NCBI GenBank assembly: GCA_947378845.1
Contig: CANCLQ010000001.1
Location: 62,001-126,000 of the forward strand
DNA: 64,000 nucleotides
Direction of reading: 5' to 3'
DNA from: Opitutia bacterium
Lineage (GTDB): Bacteria > Verrucomicrobiota > Verrucomicrobiia > Opitutales > UBA953
Every line of letters starts with the position of its first letter. Position 1 is the stretch's first letter. The position numbers and the translations under genes were made by a program. Positions 25,927 to 35,290 of this stretch are shown in pieces. The notes below the pieces were generated by a model. It was given only the letters and a program-made list of their open reading frames with translations, did no database searches and had not been told where the DNA came from.

Positions 25927-27017
25927 TACTTGAGTCGGGTTAATTCAGTTAAGAGTCGTGCATTCTGCGACTCCGTACCAACTGTGAGTCGAAGCCACCC
26001 CGTCATACCGTAACCGCGCAATGGGCGAACAATGATGCCGACTTTTTGAAGAGCGGTAAACTTTACTTCCGCATCAGGAATTTGTGCTGCGAGAAAATTG
26101 GCCTTACCATCAATGTATTTGTAGCCTAAAGCGTTGAGACCATCTTTCAGTTGAAGGATGCCAGCTGCATTGACGGCCTTAGAGCGCTGAAGGAAGGCTT
26201 GGTCGTCTAACGCTGCTTCAGCGGCTGCTAAGGCAGGCAAGTTTACATTGAAGGGCTGTCGTACTCGATTCAACAGACCACAAATCTCTGCCGATCCCAT
26301 CAAATAGCCGACGCGTAAACCTGCTAAACCGTAAGCCTTCGAGAAGGTGCGTGTTACCACAACTTTGCGACCGGATTTAATCAGCGCACGCATGTCGGCC
26401 GAGCTATCCAAGTATTCGGTGTAAGCTTCGTCTAAGCAGAAAATAACATGGTCGGGCAACGACTGTGCCAGAGCTAAAATATCTTCGGGCTTATCCGTTC
26501 CGCCCGTAGGATTATTGGGGCTAGCTAAGAATACAATACGTGTACGGTCTGTCACCGCCGCCCTCATTGCTTTTAAGTCATGACAGTAATTAGGCATCGG
26601 AACTTCCACCGGCGTGGCTCCCTGCATCAAGGTGGCTAACTTGTAGACTACAAATGCTTGAGCTCCGAATACTACTTCATCGCCTGGTCGAAGAAAAGTT
26701 TGAGCGAGCAAAATCATCACCTCATTGGAACCATTACCAACGACAAATTGATTAGGCTCCATTGACCAAACTTTGGCCAACTTCTCTCTTAAGAAAGTAC
26801 TACCACCGTCAGGGTAAAGGTGACAATTGGCTAAAGCCTTCTGTGCGGCAGCCAAACCTAGTGGAGACGGCCCCAAAGGATTTTCGTTAGAAGCAAGTTT
26901 GATCACCGATTGCGCATCCAACCCAAATTCACGTGCAACAACCTCGATCGGGCGACCTGCTTCATAAACAGGTTGCGACAACACAGGTCGATTAGCCATT
27001 TCCGAGTAGGTGGGCAT
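25926..27017 (-). CDS. hisC: Histidinol-phosphate aminotransferase
   Basis: A 363-residue class I/II PLP aminotransferase. It contains KLASNENPLGPS near the start, the NNPTGG loop, LDEAYTEY and the PLP lysine region TRTFSKAYGLAGLRVGY. The C-terminal WLRLTVGTESQNARLL has the Arg that binds the substrate carboxylate. It makes histidinol phosphate from imidazole acetol phosphate. I choose the ATG at 27017 (MPTYSEM); an upstream start at 27089 would add 24 residues of non-family sequence. It leads a two-gene unit with the PVC marker protein. Confidence 0.93.
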   Translation of the reverse strand: MPTYSEMANRPVLSQPVYEAGRPIEVVAREFGLDAQSVIKLASNENPLGPSPLGLAAAQKALANCHLYPDGGSTFLREKLAKVWSMEPNQFVVGNGSNEVMILLAQTFLRPGDEVVFGAQAFVVYKLATLMQGATPVEVPMPNYCHDLKAMRAAVTDRTRIVFLASPNNPTGGTDKPEDILALAQSLPDHVIFCLDEAYTEYLDSSADMRALIKSGRKVVVTRTFSKAYGLAGLRVGYLMGSAEICGLLNRVRQPFNVNLPALAAAEAALDDQAFLQRSKAVNAAGILQLKDGLNALGYKYIDGKANFLAAQIPDAEVKFTALQKVGIIVRPLRGYGMTGWLRLTVGTESQNARLLTELTRLK

Positions 27018-27110
27018 AAAATTAATATCAAGGATAGTTTTCTCTCTTTGGCAAGCGTGGCTGACACCTCCCCGCTTGCCTATTACCATAAATTCAGTGT
27101 GTAATTTCTA

Positions 27111-28076
27111 ATGCGTATCATCGTCACAGGGGCGACTGGTTTTGCCGGCAGTGAGGTCGTGCGTGCGGCCCTACGCCGCGGGCACGATGTCTTGGCCGTG
27201 GGCGGCAAGAATGTCCCACGTGCTCCTGACCTTAAACGCGTGGTGAATCTCGATCTCACCGATCGAGCCAAAATCGAAGCACTAATCTTAGAAGAATTCC
27301 CCCAAGCGGTCATCAATTGCGCAGCGCTTGCTACGATTGAGGCGTGCGACCTAGACCCCAAGCTCGCCACGAAACTTAACAGCGAACTTCCAGCCCAACT
27401 AGCACAACTCTGTTTCCATGTCGGCGGAAAATTAATTCACCTTTCAACGGATATGGTTTTCGACGGCGAACGTGGAAACTATGCAAACACCGATCAACCT
27501 AAGCCACTTCACCATTACGGAAAAACTAAGGCGATTGGCGAAGTCGACACCTTGAAGTACGGACGTGAACACGCAGCGATTATTCGTACTTCATTACTCA
27601 ATGGTAATTCACCATCTGGCGAACGTGGTATTCATGAACGACTCATGCGTGATTGGTCTGCCGGCAAAGTCTCCTCGCTTTACACTGATGAAACTCGTCA
27701 GCCTGTTTCCGTTAGTAACTTAGCCGATGTTGCCGTCGAACTTTGTGAGCGCCCTAATCTTTCAGGCGTCTATCACTGGGCCGGTTTAGCGCCCATGAGT
27801 CGATTTGATGTCGGACAAGCCATCGCTGCGCATTTTGGTCTCGATGCAGAAAAGTACATCAAAAGCGGAAAACGCACCGACCACCCGCAACACTCTCAAC
27901 GTGCCAGAGATTTGAGCCTACAGCTTCACCCTCTTGCAGGTAAATTGCGTACACCTGCACAACCATTTGTCGACCAACTCGGCGAATTGCGTGTGCCCAG
28001 GGGGCTTGAGGCCTGGTACGAGAAGGAAACTGGTCGAAAGGTCGTGCGTCTGCTCGAAAAGGGCGTAGACTTCTAA
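27111..28076 (+). CDS. SDR-family sugar-nucleotide reductase/epimerase (RmlD-like)
   Basis: A 321-residue extended short-chain dehydrogenase. The NAD(P) loop VTGATGFAGSEVV is at the N-terminus, the LSTDMVFDGERGNY segment is typical of RmlD-like dTDP-4-dehydrorhamnose reductases, and the catalytic pair is in HHYGKTKAIGE. It probably reduces or modifies an activated sugar or a related substrate. No rmlABC neighbours are present, so the exact substrate is unknown. The stop is one base before the next gene. Confidence 0.8.
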   Translation: MRIIVTGATGFAGSEVVRAALRRGHDVLAVGGKNVPRAPDLKRVVNLDLTDRAKIEALILEEFPQAVINCAALATIEACDLDPKLATKLNSELPAQLAQLCFHVGGKLIHLSTDMVFDGERGNYANTDQPKPLHHYGKTKAIGEVDTLKYGREHAAIIRTSLLNGNSPSGERGIHERLMRDWSAGKVSSLYTDETRQPVSVSNLADVAVELCERPNLSGVYHWAGLAPMSRFDVGQAIAAHFGLDAEKYIKSGKRTDHPQHSQRARDLSLQLHPLAGKLRTPAQPFVDQLGELRVPRGLEAWYEKETGRKVVRLLEKGVDF

Positions 28077-28077
28077 T

Positions 28078-28773
28078 ATGGACGTCTTACCCCGAGAGTC
28101 TTGCACCGCTGTCGCCAATATGGCGAATAACTGTTTGCTGCTTGAGCACTACCCTCATCCAGAGCGCATTCGATATCGTCCATTCGCTTGGTCAGAGTTG
28201 GCATATACTTTTGGTGTTTCCCAAAAATGGGCGACCTACCGACAAGTAGTCGCACATCATGTGCCTTTGGTTCGCCGTTGTACGGGCGGTGGACTTGTCT
28301 CGCACCTTGAGGATTGGACTTTCGCCATCGTGATTCCCGCTCACCACGATTTATTTAAAGCTGATGCCAACGAGGCCTATGCGGTCATTCACAAAGCTTT
28401 ACTTGAATGTTTGCTCGGTCAAAAACTGGCTGTCGAACTCGTACTCCATCCGCAGTCGCCACGTCCCTTTAAGGCACCCGATCAATGTGAAACCAATGCT
28501 GAGCCACATGATTTAGTTCTTAAATCCGATGGCAGAAAAGTAGCAGGTGCAGCGCAGCGTCGAACTAAACATGGACTCCTTCTTGAAGGTTATATTTCAC
28601 GTCCACTTCTGGCGGGCTGTAATTGGAATAAATTCGAAGAAGATTTCCCTAAGGCTTTAGGCAAGGCACTCAATAGTCCGCCTGTTGCCGTAGCCTCCCC
28701 TATTTACGATCAATCCGACCACGAAGGCATGTGGGCGAAGTTTAATTCCACAGCCTGGAATCAAAGGATTTAA
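28078..28773 (+). CDS. Lipoyl/octanoyl transferase-like protein (LipM/LplA family)
   Basis: A 231-residue BPL_LplA_LipB-type protein. The substrate loop is VRRCTGGGLVSH and the lysine-bearing segment is GRKVAGAAQRRT. A Cys in APDQCETNAEPHDLV sits where LipM-type octanoyltransferases carry their acyl-accepting Cys, so LipM-like octanoyl transfer is my preferred reading over ATP-dependent LplA. The product would be needed by lipoylated enzymes such as the 2-oxoglutarate dehydrogenase E2 at 57825. The last four bases (TTAA) also carry the mutS stop on the other strand. Confidence 0.75.
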   Translation: MDVLPRESCTAVANMANNCLLLEHYPHPERIRYRPFAWSELAYTFGVSQKWATYRQVVAHHVPLVRRCTGGGLVSHLEDWTFAIVIPAHHDLFKADANEAYAVIHKALLECLLGQKLAVELVLHPQSPRPFKAPDQCETNAEPHDLVLKSDGRKVAGAAQRRTKHGLLLEGYISRPLLAGCNWNKFEEDFPKALGKALNSPPVAVASPIYDQSDHEGMWAKFNSTAWNQRI

Positions 28774-31334
28774 CTAAAGAGATCCAACTGAGGTCCAGCG
28801 CCTTCCTTGGTTTCTTTAACTGGTTTCGCTTTGGCAACTGGAGGCGTGGGTTTCTTTTCAATCTTCGATAGATCCGCGATGGGTACTATATCATTCACGG
28901 GCAGGCGACCTGCATCCTCTAGTCCAAGTAAAATTTCTCGAGCACGCTTCACTACTGATGGAGGCATGCCAGCGAGACGTGCAACTTGGATACCATAAGA
29001 ACGATCAGCGGCTCCGGGCACGACTTGTCGCACGAAAACAATTTCATCCTGCCACTCTTTAACGGCAACTGACCAGTTGCGCAGTCGTTTCAACTCACCA
29101 GCGAGTTTAGTTAATTCGTGATAGTGTGTTGCAAAAAGTGTTCTTGGTCCCGCCTCACTTGTGCCGTGCAAGTATTCAGCGACAGCCCAGGCGATGCTGA
29201 TTCCGTCGTACGTACTGGTCCCGCGTCCGATTTCATCGAGCACCACCAGCGAACGCTCGGTCGCATTATTTAAAATATTAGCCGTCTCGTTCATTTCGAC
29301 CATGAAGGTCGAATTGCCACGCGCCAATTCATCGGAGGCGCCAACCCGACAGAAAATACGATCAATCAATCCAATCCGTGCCGACTGCGCTGGCACCCAA
29401 CAACCTAGGTGTGCCATCAAGGCAATGAGTGCCACCTGACGAATGTAAGTTGATTTACCCGCCATGTTAGGGCCCGTTATTAAAGCGATTTGCTCACCCT
29501 TACTACTAAGGTTGGTGTCGTTAGGAACGAATGACCCTGCCCCAGTTCGATTGTGGAGCATACGCTCTACAACGGGGTGGCGACCTTGGATGATTTCTAA
29601 TTTGTCTGAATCATCGACGACCGGACAAACCCACTTATTGCCGCGTGCCAATTCAGCCCAGCCACGCATGATGTCGATCTCAGCAAGAGCTTGTGCGGTA
29701 GATAATATAGATTCCGTCCGTTGAATTACATTCGTGAGTAAGACCTGAAATAATTCCATTTCACGTGCGAGCGATAATTCATCGGCACGCAAGACCTCCC
29801 TCTCCTTAACGCGAAGCTCCTCGGTGGTAAAGCGTTCCGCATTCACCATCGTTTGCTTCCGAATATAGTCAGCAGGAACCTGCGCGAGGTTCGACTTAGT
29901 CACCTCAATCGCATAACCAAATGCGCCATTGTATCTTACTTTTAAATTTTTAATTCCGGTTCGTTGCTGCTCTCGACTCTCGAAATCAAGAATCCATTGC
30001 TTGCTGTCAGTCGCCAATGATCGAAGAAGATCCAGTTCTGAATCGTAACCCAGTCGCAGCGCACCACCCGCCGATAAGTCTACAGGTAATTCGTCCGCCA
30101 ATGCTTGGGTTAGTAACTGGCGTAGTTCAGTTTCTACATTAATACGTTCAGCATAGTTCTTCAGCGTCGCATCTTGAAGGCCGATCAGTTCTTCACGCAG
30201 TAACGGAAGTAATTTGAGTGTGTCACGTATCCCGCCGAGTTCACGTGGATTTCGTAGTCGATTCTGCAATCGAGCCAAAATACGAGGCAAGTCACTCATC
30301 CCATTAAGTGATTCGCCTAAACGCGATGAGGCGGCAGAGTGTTTAAGGAAACAGCCAACTACCAATTGTCGGTCTTTAATGGTTTTTAAATCAGTGGAAG
30401 GTTCAGCCAGCCACATTGCTAGCAGGCGTGCACCGCCTGGCGTACAAGTTGCGTCAATCGTTTCGAGTAATGAAGTTTCACGTCCGCCCTGTGCGGATGC
30501 AAACAACTCAAGGTTTTTGGCTGAAGCTGCATCCAGCAAAACGGAAGCGCCGAGTTTTACTTCAGCGATACGGAAAAGGTTTTTTGGGCGCTCGCAAAGT
30601 GAGTCTGTAACGTAACCTAAGACCGCTCCTGCTGCACCGAGTGCGGGCTGAGTATCTTTAAGCCCAAAACCTGCTAAGCTATGCACCGAGAGAACTTGAG
30701 CTACTAGCCGTGCACCTCCGCTCACATCGAAATTCCATCCTGGCAAACGCGACACTGCTCTTCCTTCGAGAAAGGCTTCAAGCGACTGACGTTGTTCATC
30801 GGGCGCCTCTAATTCCTCGGGCAGTAAAACTTCTCTAGGATTAATTGCATACATCAACGGGAAGAGGTTTTGCGATGTCACGTCGGTCGACAATCGGAAG
30901 TCGGCCGTCGAAACATCAATCCACGACGCATGCCAACCCGACTTATCCCAGTAGAGTGCCAATAAGTAATTCCCGCGGCGTGAATCTAGTTGGGAGTCCT
31001 CGATGGCGGTTCCGGGTGTGAGAATCCGAGTGATACCTCGGCGAACTAATTTGCCAGTCGTGGGCGCCTCAAGCTGATCACAGATGGCCACCTTCCAGCC
31101 CGCAGTTAGCAATCGGTTAACGTATCCTGGTGCTGCGTGGTAAGGCAGACCTGCCATCGGTGTTTCATGGCGCTTGGTGAGCGTCAGGCCCAAAACTTTG
31201 GAAGCGACTACTGCATCTTCGCCAAAGACTTCATAAAAATCACCTAGCCGAAATAATAACAAAGTACCCGGTGCGAGTTTTTCCCGCATCTCGCGGTACT
31301 GACGCTGCATAGGGGTTTCTTTTTCCACCCACAT
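28770..31334 (-). CDS. mutS: DNA mismatch repair protein MutS
   Basis: An 854-residue MutS1. The mismatch-reading motif appears as FRLGDFYEVFGEDA near residue 30 (Phe-X-Glu in FYE). Connector, core and clamp domains follow, with an ATPase domain near residue 620: Walker A GPNMAGKSTYIR, ARGNSTFMVEM, Walker B VVLDEIGRGTSTYDG and FATHYHEL. A charged C-terminal tail (KPTPPVAKAKPVKE) ends in LDLFS, like the beta-clamp-binding peptide found in many MutS and DNA repair proteins. MutL is not in the window. Confidence 0.96.
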   Translation of the reverse strand: MWVEKETPMQRQYREMREKLAPGTLLLFRLGDFYEVFGEDAVVASKVLGLTLTKRHETPMAGLPYHAAPGYVNRLLTAGWKVAICDQLEAPTTGKLVRRGITRILTPGTAIEDSQLDSRRGNYLLALYWDKSGWHASWIDVSTADFRLSTDVTSQNLFPLMYAINPREVLLPEELEAPDEQRQSLEAFLEGRAVSRLPGWNFDVSGGARLVAQVLSVHSLAGFGLKDTQPALGAAGAVLGYVTDSLCERPKNLFRIAEVKLGASVLLDAASAKNLELFASAQGGRETSLLETIDATCTPGGARLLAMWLAEPSTDLKTIKDRQLVVGCFLKHSAASSRLGESLNGMSDLPRILARLQNRLRNPRELGGIRDTLKLLPLLREELIGLQDATLKNYAERINVETELRQLLTQALADELPVDLSAGGALRLGYDSELDLLRSLATDSKQWILDFESREQQRTGIKNLKVRYNGAFGYAIEVTKSNLAQVPADYIRKQTMVNAERFTTEELRVKEREVLRADELSLAREMELFQVLLTNVIQRTESILSTAQALAEIDIMRGWAELARGNKWVCPVVDDSDKLEIIQGRHPVVERMLHNRTGAGSFVPNDTNLSSKGEQIALITGPNMAGKSTYIRQVALIALMAHLGCWVPAQSARIGLIDRIFCRVGASDELARGNSTFMVEMNETANILNNATERSLVVLDEIGRGTSTYDGISIAWAVAEYLHGTSEAGPRTLFATHYHELTKLAGELKRLRNWSVAVKEWQDEIVFVRQVVPGAADRSYGIQVARLAGMPPSVVKRAREILLGLEDAGRLPVNDIVPIADLSKIEKKPTPPVAKAKPVKETKEGAGPQLDLFS

Positions 31335-31404
31335 CAGCGAATAAGCCGACCGAATGTCGGCAAGGACAGATTCAACCTTCAGTAACTATTTCAGCGAAAG
31401 TTGC

Positions 31405-32979
31405 TCACATCACCTGCGATGCTAATTCAGATAGTGCACTACGTACGCCGTGAATGAGACGAACATTGGCCGTGATGGCATGCCCCTTCATTCGTTCGTG
31501 GGTGTGAATCAATCCGTTGGATTTACCATCGAGGTAAGGAGTGTCGACCTGATCTAAATCTCCGATGAGAACCACCTTCGAGCCTTCACCAATTCGTGTG
31601 ATGACCGTCTTGGCTTCGTGAGGTGTCATATTCTGCGCTTCATCCACAATCATGAAGGCGTGACCGATGGAGCGACCGCGAATAAATGTCATCGCCTCGA
31701 TTTCTATTAAGCCCGAGTCGATTAACCATTGATAGGGCTTACGCGGCTGACCCACTTGTTGGAACTGTGAACCGAAGATGGGCTGCGCTGATTTCATTGC
31801 TTGAGCCTTCTTTTGTTTACGTTGTGAATCGGTTGATACCGACGTCTTAGCAGGTAAAGGCACTTGTGAGGATGCGGGCGCACCATTGCGCGAGAATAAT
31901 ACTTCTAAGTTATCAAAATAAGGCTGAATATAAGGCGAAAGCTTCTCTTCCTTGGTGCCGGGTAACGCACCGATGTCTTTACCGATCTGCACAACCGGTC
32001 GTGAAACATACAGCTTCTTGTAGGGCGAGAAATCGCTCAACACTTGGGAAAGCGCAGCTGCGATAGAAATAAAAGTTTTTCCTGTTCCTGCACGACCGAA
32101 GCAAGTGACCAACTTAATCTCTGGATTAAGTAAGGCGTCTAAGAAAATCCATTGCTCGAAATTTTTCGGAATCACACGCATGCCGCGTGGCATCTGCAAA
32201 CCCTTGCGAGCTCCGCTGGCTGTCGACATAAATTCACGGTAGAGGCCAAGTGGAACAAAGGCACCATCGCCCACGTGTCTTGCTGGCTCGCTCCAGGAAT
32301 CTGACGCCAGCATTACGTACTCATTAACCATTGGCTCAGGATCATTTTTCAACGGCACAACAACCTGTGCGACGTCGCGAAAATCGCGCATCGCTGCTGC
32401 TGATATCGTAATCGTACGATAATCACCAAGGTCACTCGTCTCGATACGGTCATTGCGATAGTCCTGCACTTCTAGGCCCAAAGCTTGGGCTTTGAGTGAC
32501 ATACAGGCATCCTTGGTAACTAAGATAACCGAACCCTTGGTGGTGTCCCGGAGGTAAAGTGCCGAAGCAATGATGCGATGATCGGGTGCATCAATCTGCA
32601 TGAATACAGCACGAAGCCTTTCGGAACGGGCACCTTCGAAATGCTCACGGATTAGGGACTCGTTGATAACGATTCGAAGTTCGCCGCCATCGCGCAAGTC
32701 AGCGTGTAGTGCACCAGGCTTAGAAGGATCACCTTCTGAAATATCTTTTAAAGTTCGGTTTTCGAACAATGAGCGGATTGAGCGGTTCACCCGTCTTGCG
32801 CTTGCACCGAGTTGACCCTGTTGGGTCTTTAATCGATCAAGCTCTGATAAAACCTCCACTGGTATCGCGACCGTATGCTCATCAAACTTAAAGAGCGACT
32901 CAGGGTCATGAATTAAAACATTCGTGTCCAGAACGTAGGTTTTTTTCACACCTTTACTATTCGGCTTAAGTTGCTTCAC
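31405..32979 (-). CDS. PhoH-like ATPase with N-terminal PIN domain
   Basis: A 524-residue two-domain protein. The PIN nuclease domain is at residues about 13-160 (YVLDTNVLIHDPESLF, acidic residues in LDTN and later VTKDACM). The PhoH P-loop domain is at about 300-520: Walker A CFGRAGTGKTFIS, VSRPVVQIGKDIGALPGTKEEK, Walker B FMIVDEAQNMTPHE and a later VLIGDLDQVDTPYLDG. PIN-PhoH proteins are helicase-nuclease RNA-processing enzymes. A linker rich in Ser, Lys and Gln (about 370-400) splits the PhoH core. The start is a GTG at 32979. Confidence 0.9.
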   Translation of the reverse strand: MKQLKPNSKGVKKTYVLDTNVLIHDPESLFKFDEHTVAIPVEVLSELDRLKTQQGQLGASARRVNRSIRSLFENRTLKDISEGDPSKPGALHADLRDGGELRIVINESLIREHFEGARSERLRAVFMQIDAPDHRIIASALYLRDTTKGSVILVTKDACMSLKAQALGLEVQDYRNDRIETSDLGDYRTITISAAAMRDFRDVAQVVVPLKNDPEPMVNEYVMLASDSWSEPARHVGDGAFVPLGLYREFMSTASGARKGLQMPRGMRVIPKNFEQWIFLDALLNPEIKLVTCFGRAGTGKTFISIAAALSQVLSDFSPYKKLYVSRPVVQIGKDIGALPGTKEEKLSPYIQPYFDNLEVLFSRNGAPASSQVPLPAKTSVSTDSQRKQKKAQAMKSAQPIFGSQFQQVGQPRKPYQWLIDSGLIEIEAMTFIRGRSIGHAFMIVDEAQNMTPHEAKTVITRIGEGSKVVLIGDLDQVDTPYLDGKSNGLIHTHERMKGHAITANVRLIHGVRSALSELASQVM

Positions 32980-32994
32980 CGCAATAAGGAAAAA

Positions 32995-33300
32995 TTATTT
33001 TATATCGTCGGCAATTTTCCGAAGGTACTCCCAGCTGTAGATTCCTGTTTTGTGACCGTCGCTAAACTCAAACGTCACAGCATAGTTACCAATCCTTGTC
33101 ATGGCCAACACTGACACGCCAGGAAACTGGCGCGGACCATCCCCGCCCCATCGCTGACCGAGTATATCTACTTCGCCCATGTTTTCGGCACTCGGTGAAC
33201 GTTCTCGCAAGAATTCGCCGGTATAAAAATGTTCAACCGAGTCCGCCCATGTGATGGCGACGAACTGCCCAACAATCTGAATATCTTTGGGCGGTAACAT
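32995..33300 (-). CDS. DUF971-domain protein
   Basis: A 101-residue protein with the DUF971/GBBH-like pattern: early LPPKDIQIVGQFVAITWADSV, middle FLRERSPSAENMG, late VTFEFSDGHKTGIYSWEYLR. Members are small proteins linked with Fe-S metabolism or found as the N-terminal domain of gamma-butyrobetaine hydroxylase; the function of free-standing ones is unclear. I use the ATG at 33300, not a longer frame from 33417, which would overlap the divergent recR. A GGAGG lies 23 bases upstream of this ATG, too far to decide the start. Confidence 0.75.
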   Translation of the reverse strand: MLPPKDIQIVGQFVAITWADSVEHFYTGEFLRERSPSAENMGEVDILGQRWGGDGPRQFPGVSVLAMTRIGNYAVTFEFSDGHKTGIYSWEYLRKIADDIK

Positions 33301-33379
33301 TGTCCCGAAATTGTCGAGTTCTACCCCCTCCTGCAAGCGGAGAGAAACTATCGTGTGCAACCTTGACTCCCCTGACCCT

Positions 33380-34009
33380 ATGAAAAGTGTTGGGTCTGAA
33401 CTTAAAGTGACGCCCACCTTCGAAAAAGTCCGACAACTCTTGCGCCAGCTTCCTGGCCTTGGACACCGCTCGGCTGAGCGTCTCGCCCTTTACTTACTTG
33501 TCGAGAAACCACAGACGCTGGCGCCTATACTTGAAGCCCTGCAGGCGGCTAGCACCGCTGTTAAACGCTGCGAACGCTGCGGCAGCCTCGCCGAGGCACA
33601 ATTTTGCGAAGTATGCGTCGATGCTAAGCGCGATCCGCACTCACTTTGTATTGTCGAGCTCGTACCTGACCTCTTTGCCATCGAACGCTCACAAGCCCAC
33701 CGGGGTACCTACCATGTGCTCCATGGACGTCTCTCCCCCATTAACGGTATAGGCCCCGAGGCACTCAATCTCTCGAGCCTCGAGAAACGCCTCAAGGCCG
33801 AGCCCATTAACGAAATCGTGCTCGCCTTAGGCAATGACATCGAAGGCGAAGCCACCTGTCATTACCTGCGCGATTGTATTTTTAATATTAGGAGCACCAT
33901 TAAGGTTTCTCGCATTGGTTTCGGACTTCCCAGCGGTAGCGGGTTAACCTTTGCCGACACTGCCACACTGCGCAGTGCTTTAGAGGGGCGTCGTGATGTC
34001 GGAAACTAA
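33380..34009 (+). CDS. recR: Recombination protein RecR
   Basis: A 209-residue RecR. An N-terminal helix-hairpin-helix (LRQLPGLGHRSAERLALYLL) is followed by a four-Cys zinc finger (CERCGSLAEAQFCEVC), a Toprim domain (CIVELVPDLFAIERS, YHVLHGRLSPINGIGPE) and the closing IGFGLPSGSGLTFADTATL. It acts with RecO/RecF in gap repair. The start at 33380 places the family N-terminus correctly; an in-frame extension upstream would run into the divergent DUF971 gene. It overlaps the next gene. Confidence 0.95.
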   Translation: MKSVGSELKVTPTFEKVRQLLRQLPGLGHRSAERLALYLLVEKPQTLAPILEALQAASTAVKRCERCGSLAEAQFCEVCVDAKRDPHSLCIVELVPDLFAIERSQAHRGTYHVLHGRLSPINGIGPEALNLSSLEKRLKAEPINEIVLALGNDIEGEATCHYLRDCIFNIRSTIKVSRIGFGLPSGSGLTFADTATLRSALEGRRDVGN

Positions 34010-35156
34010 TCCGCGACTGCTTTATCCGGACGCTGCTGAGTCTTACTGGCTACGCCAAGCAGAAGCGATTACACAACTTCAAGAAAATGATGCCATTGAA
34101 CGGCTCACTCCCTCTGTGGCACAACTTTCGGATTTGTTCACGACCGAGCGGCCGGAGAAAAACTTTCCCGATTACTTTAATAACCCCGAGCAACTCGCTG
34201 CCTACGGTCTCTTCTTTTTACCACAGAGCTTCGTGCGCACTGCCTTTGCGATGTCGCAGGCGTTAGATTTTCGCAAATGGCAGCCGCCGCAAAAAGCGAT
34301 TCGCATTCTCGACCTTGGCTCAGGTCCAGGTTCGTGCGGCACCTCTGCAGCGTGGCAACTACAAGAGCGCTTTTCATCAGCCGTCGATTTATCCTTTGTT
34401 GATCGATCTCCGTCTGCCTTGGTTGCAGCTGAAAATTTCGCTCAAGCAGTGTTAAAAAATACCACTAAAATCAGTTCTCGTATAGGTGATGCGAGCCGAC
34501 CCGAGACATGGCAGCCGGGTTCATTCGACATTATAATTGCTGGCTTTGTCCTAAATGAAATGAGCCGTCTAACGGAGAAAGATTTGCTCCAATGGGTTCA
34601 ATCGATGTCGAAGGCTCTGAATCCAGGCGGACTCATACTCATACTCGAACCTGCGCTCAAGATCACCTCTGAGAGACTTCAGAGATTAAGTGATTCTGTC
34701 GTGCTGCATAAAATTATCTCACGTATCGGCCCCGACCTCGATGACTCACCTTGTCCGCAACTAGCCACAGGCATTCACTGGTCGCACGAGGTACGTGCTT
34801 GGACTATACCATCTGCTACCGAGCTGATTAACCGCAAACTGCATCGCGACCTCCGTGAGATACGTTTTTCTTTCTCAGCTTTTTCAAATCAATCACTTCC
34901 ACCTGTTCCGACCAACGCGTTACGCATCGTCTCGGATATTCAAATTATAAAAGGCTTAGTGCGTTTCATCGGTATCGGTCGTGGTGCACTACAAACAATT
35001 GAGATCTCGACGCGTGGTTTATCGAAGCATGACATTAAAATTAAGGCCGCCTCGATTGAACGTGGAGACACTGTCGCACACTCTTTGCCAGTGGCCAGCA
35101 AGGTTCGTTTGCCTGATTTCGACTCGTTGCAGATTATTTGGTCCGGACAGAGCTAA
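33996..35156 (+). CDS. Rsm22-like class I SAM methyltransferase
   Basis: A 386-residue methyltransferase. The SAM motif I is ILDLGSGPGSCGTSA near residue 107, and other motifs (FVDRSPSALVAAE, IIIAGFVLNEMSR, GLILILEPALK) match the Rsm22/mitochondrial ribosome small-subunit family. Cysteines expected for an Fe-S cluster in some Rsm22 proteins are not obvious in the C-terminus. The target may be rRNA or ribosome assembly (inference). It starts inside recR, with a 14-base overlap. Confidence 0.75.
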   Translation: MSETNPRLLYPDAAESYWLRQAEAITQLQENDAIERLTPSVAQLSDLFTTERPEKNFPDYFNNPEQLAAYGLFFLPQSFVRTAFAMSQALDFRKWQPPQKAIRILDLGSGPGSCGTSAAWQLQERFSSAVDLSFVDRSPSALVAAENFAQAVLKNTTKISSRIGDASRPETWQPGSFDIIIAGFVLNEMSRLTEKDLLQWVQSMSKALNPGGLILILEPALKITSERLQRLSDSVVLHKIISRIGPDLDDSPCPQLATGIHWSHEVRAWTIPSATELINRKLHRDLREIRFSFSAFSNQSLPPVPTNALRIVSDIQIIKGLVRFIGIGRGALQTIEISTRGLSKHDIKIKAASIERGDTVAHSLPVASKVRLPDFDSLQIIWSGQS

Positions 35157-35160
35157 GGAG

Positions 35161-35278
35161 CTGCGGTTACATGGTTGTCACATTCGACACCGAAATAACA
35201 CCCTAAACCGCAGTAAATGCAGTTAATTCTACCTGAGTCAGCCTAGTCGTTACTGACAACCACAGATTAAAGACTCAG
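35161..35278 (+). other. Leader with three crossed inverted repeats before ppk
   Basis: The 134-base gap before ppk holds three inverted repeats: CTGCGGTT (35161-35168) with AACCGCAG (35206-35213), TGGTTGTCA (35172-35180) with TGACAACCA (35254-35262), and CTGAGTC (35233-35239) with GACTCAG (35272-35278). Each crosses its neighbour, so the set could form pseudoknots or alternative hairpins. It could be a structured 5' leader or operator pairs. No known riboswitch is recognised. Confidence 0.3.
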
Positions 35279-35290
35279 AGTGCACTTCGC

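Noticed and set aside
33301..33417. Longer form of the DUF971 protein and upstream frame of recR
   Set aside because: Both would overlap each other as divergent genes; the family starts are at 33300 and 33380.
35161..35290. PhoB box before ppk
   Set aside because: TTGTCACATTCGACA has only partial resemblance and no correctly spaced second repeat.
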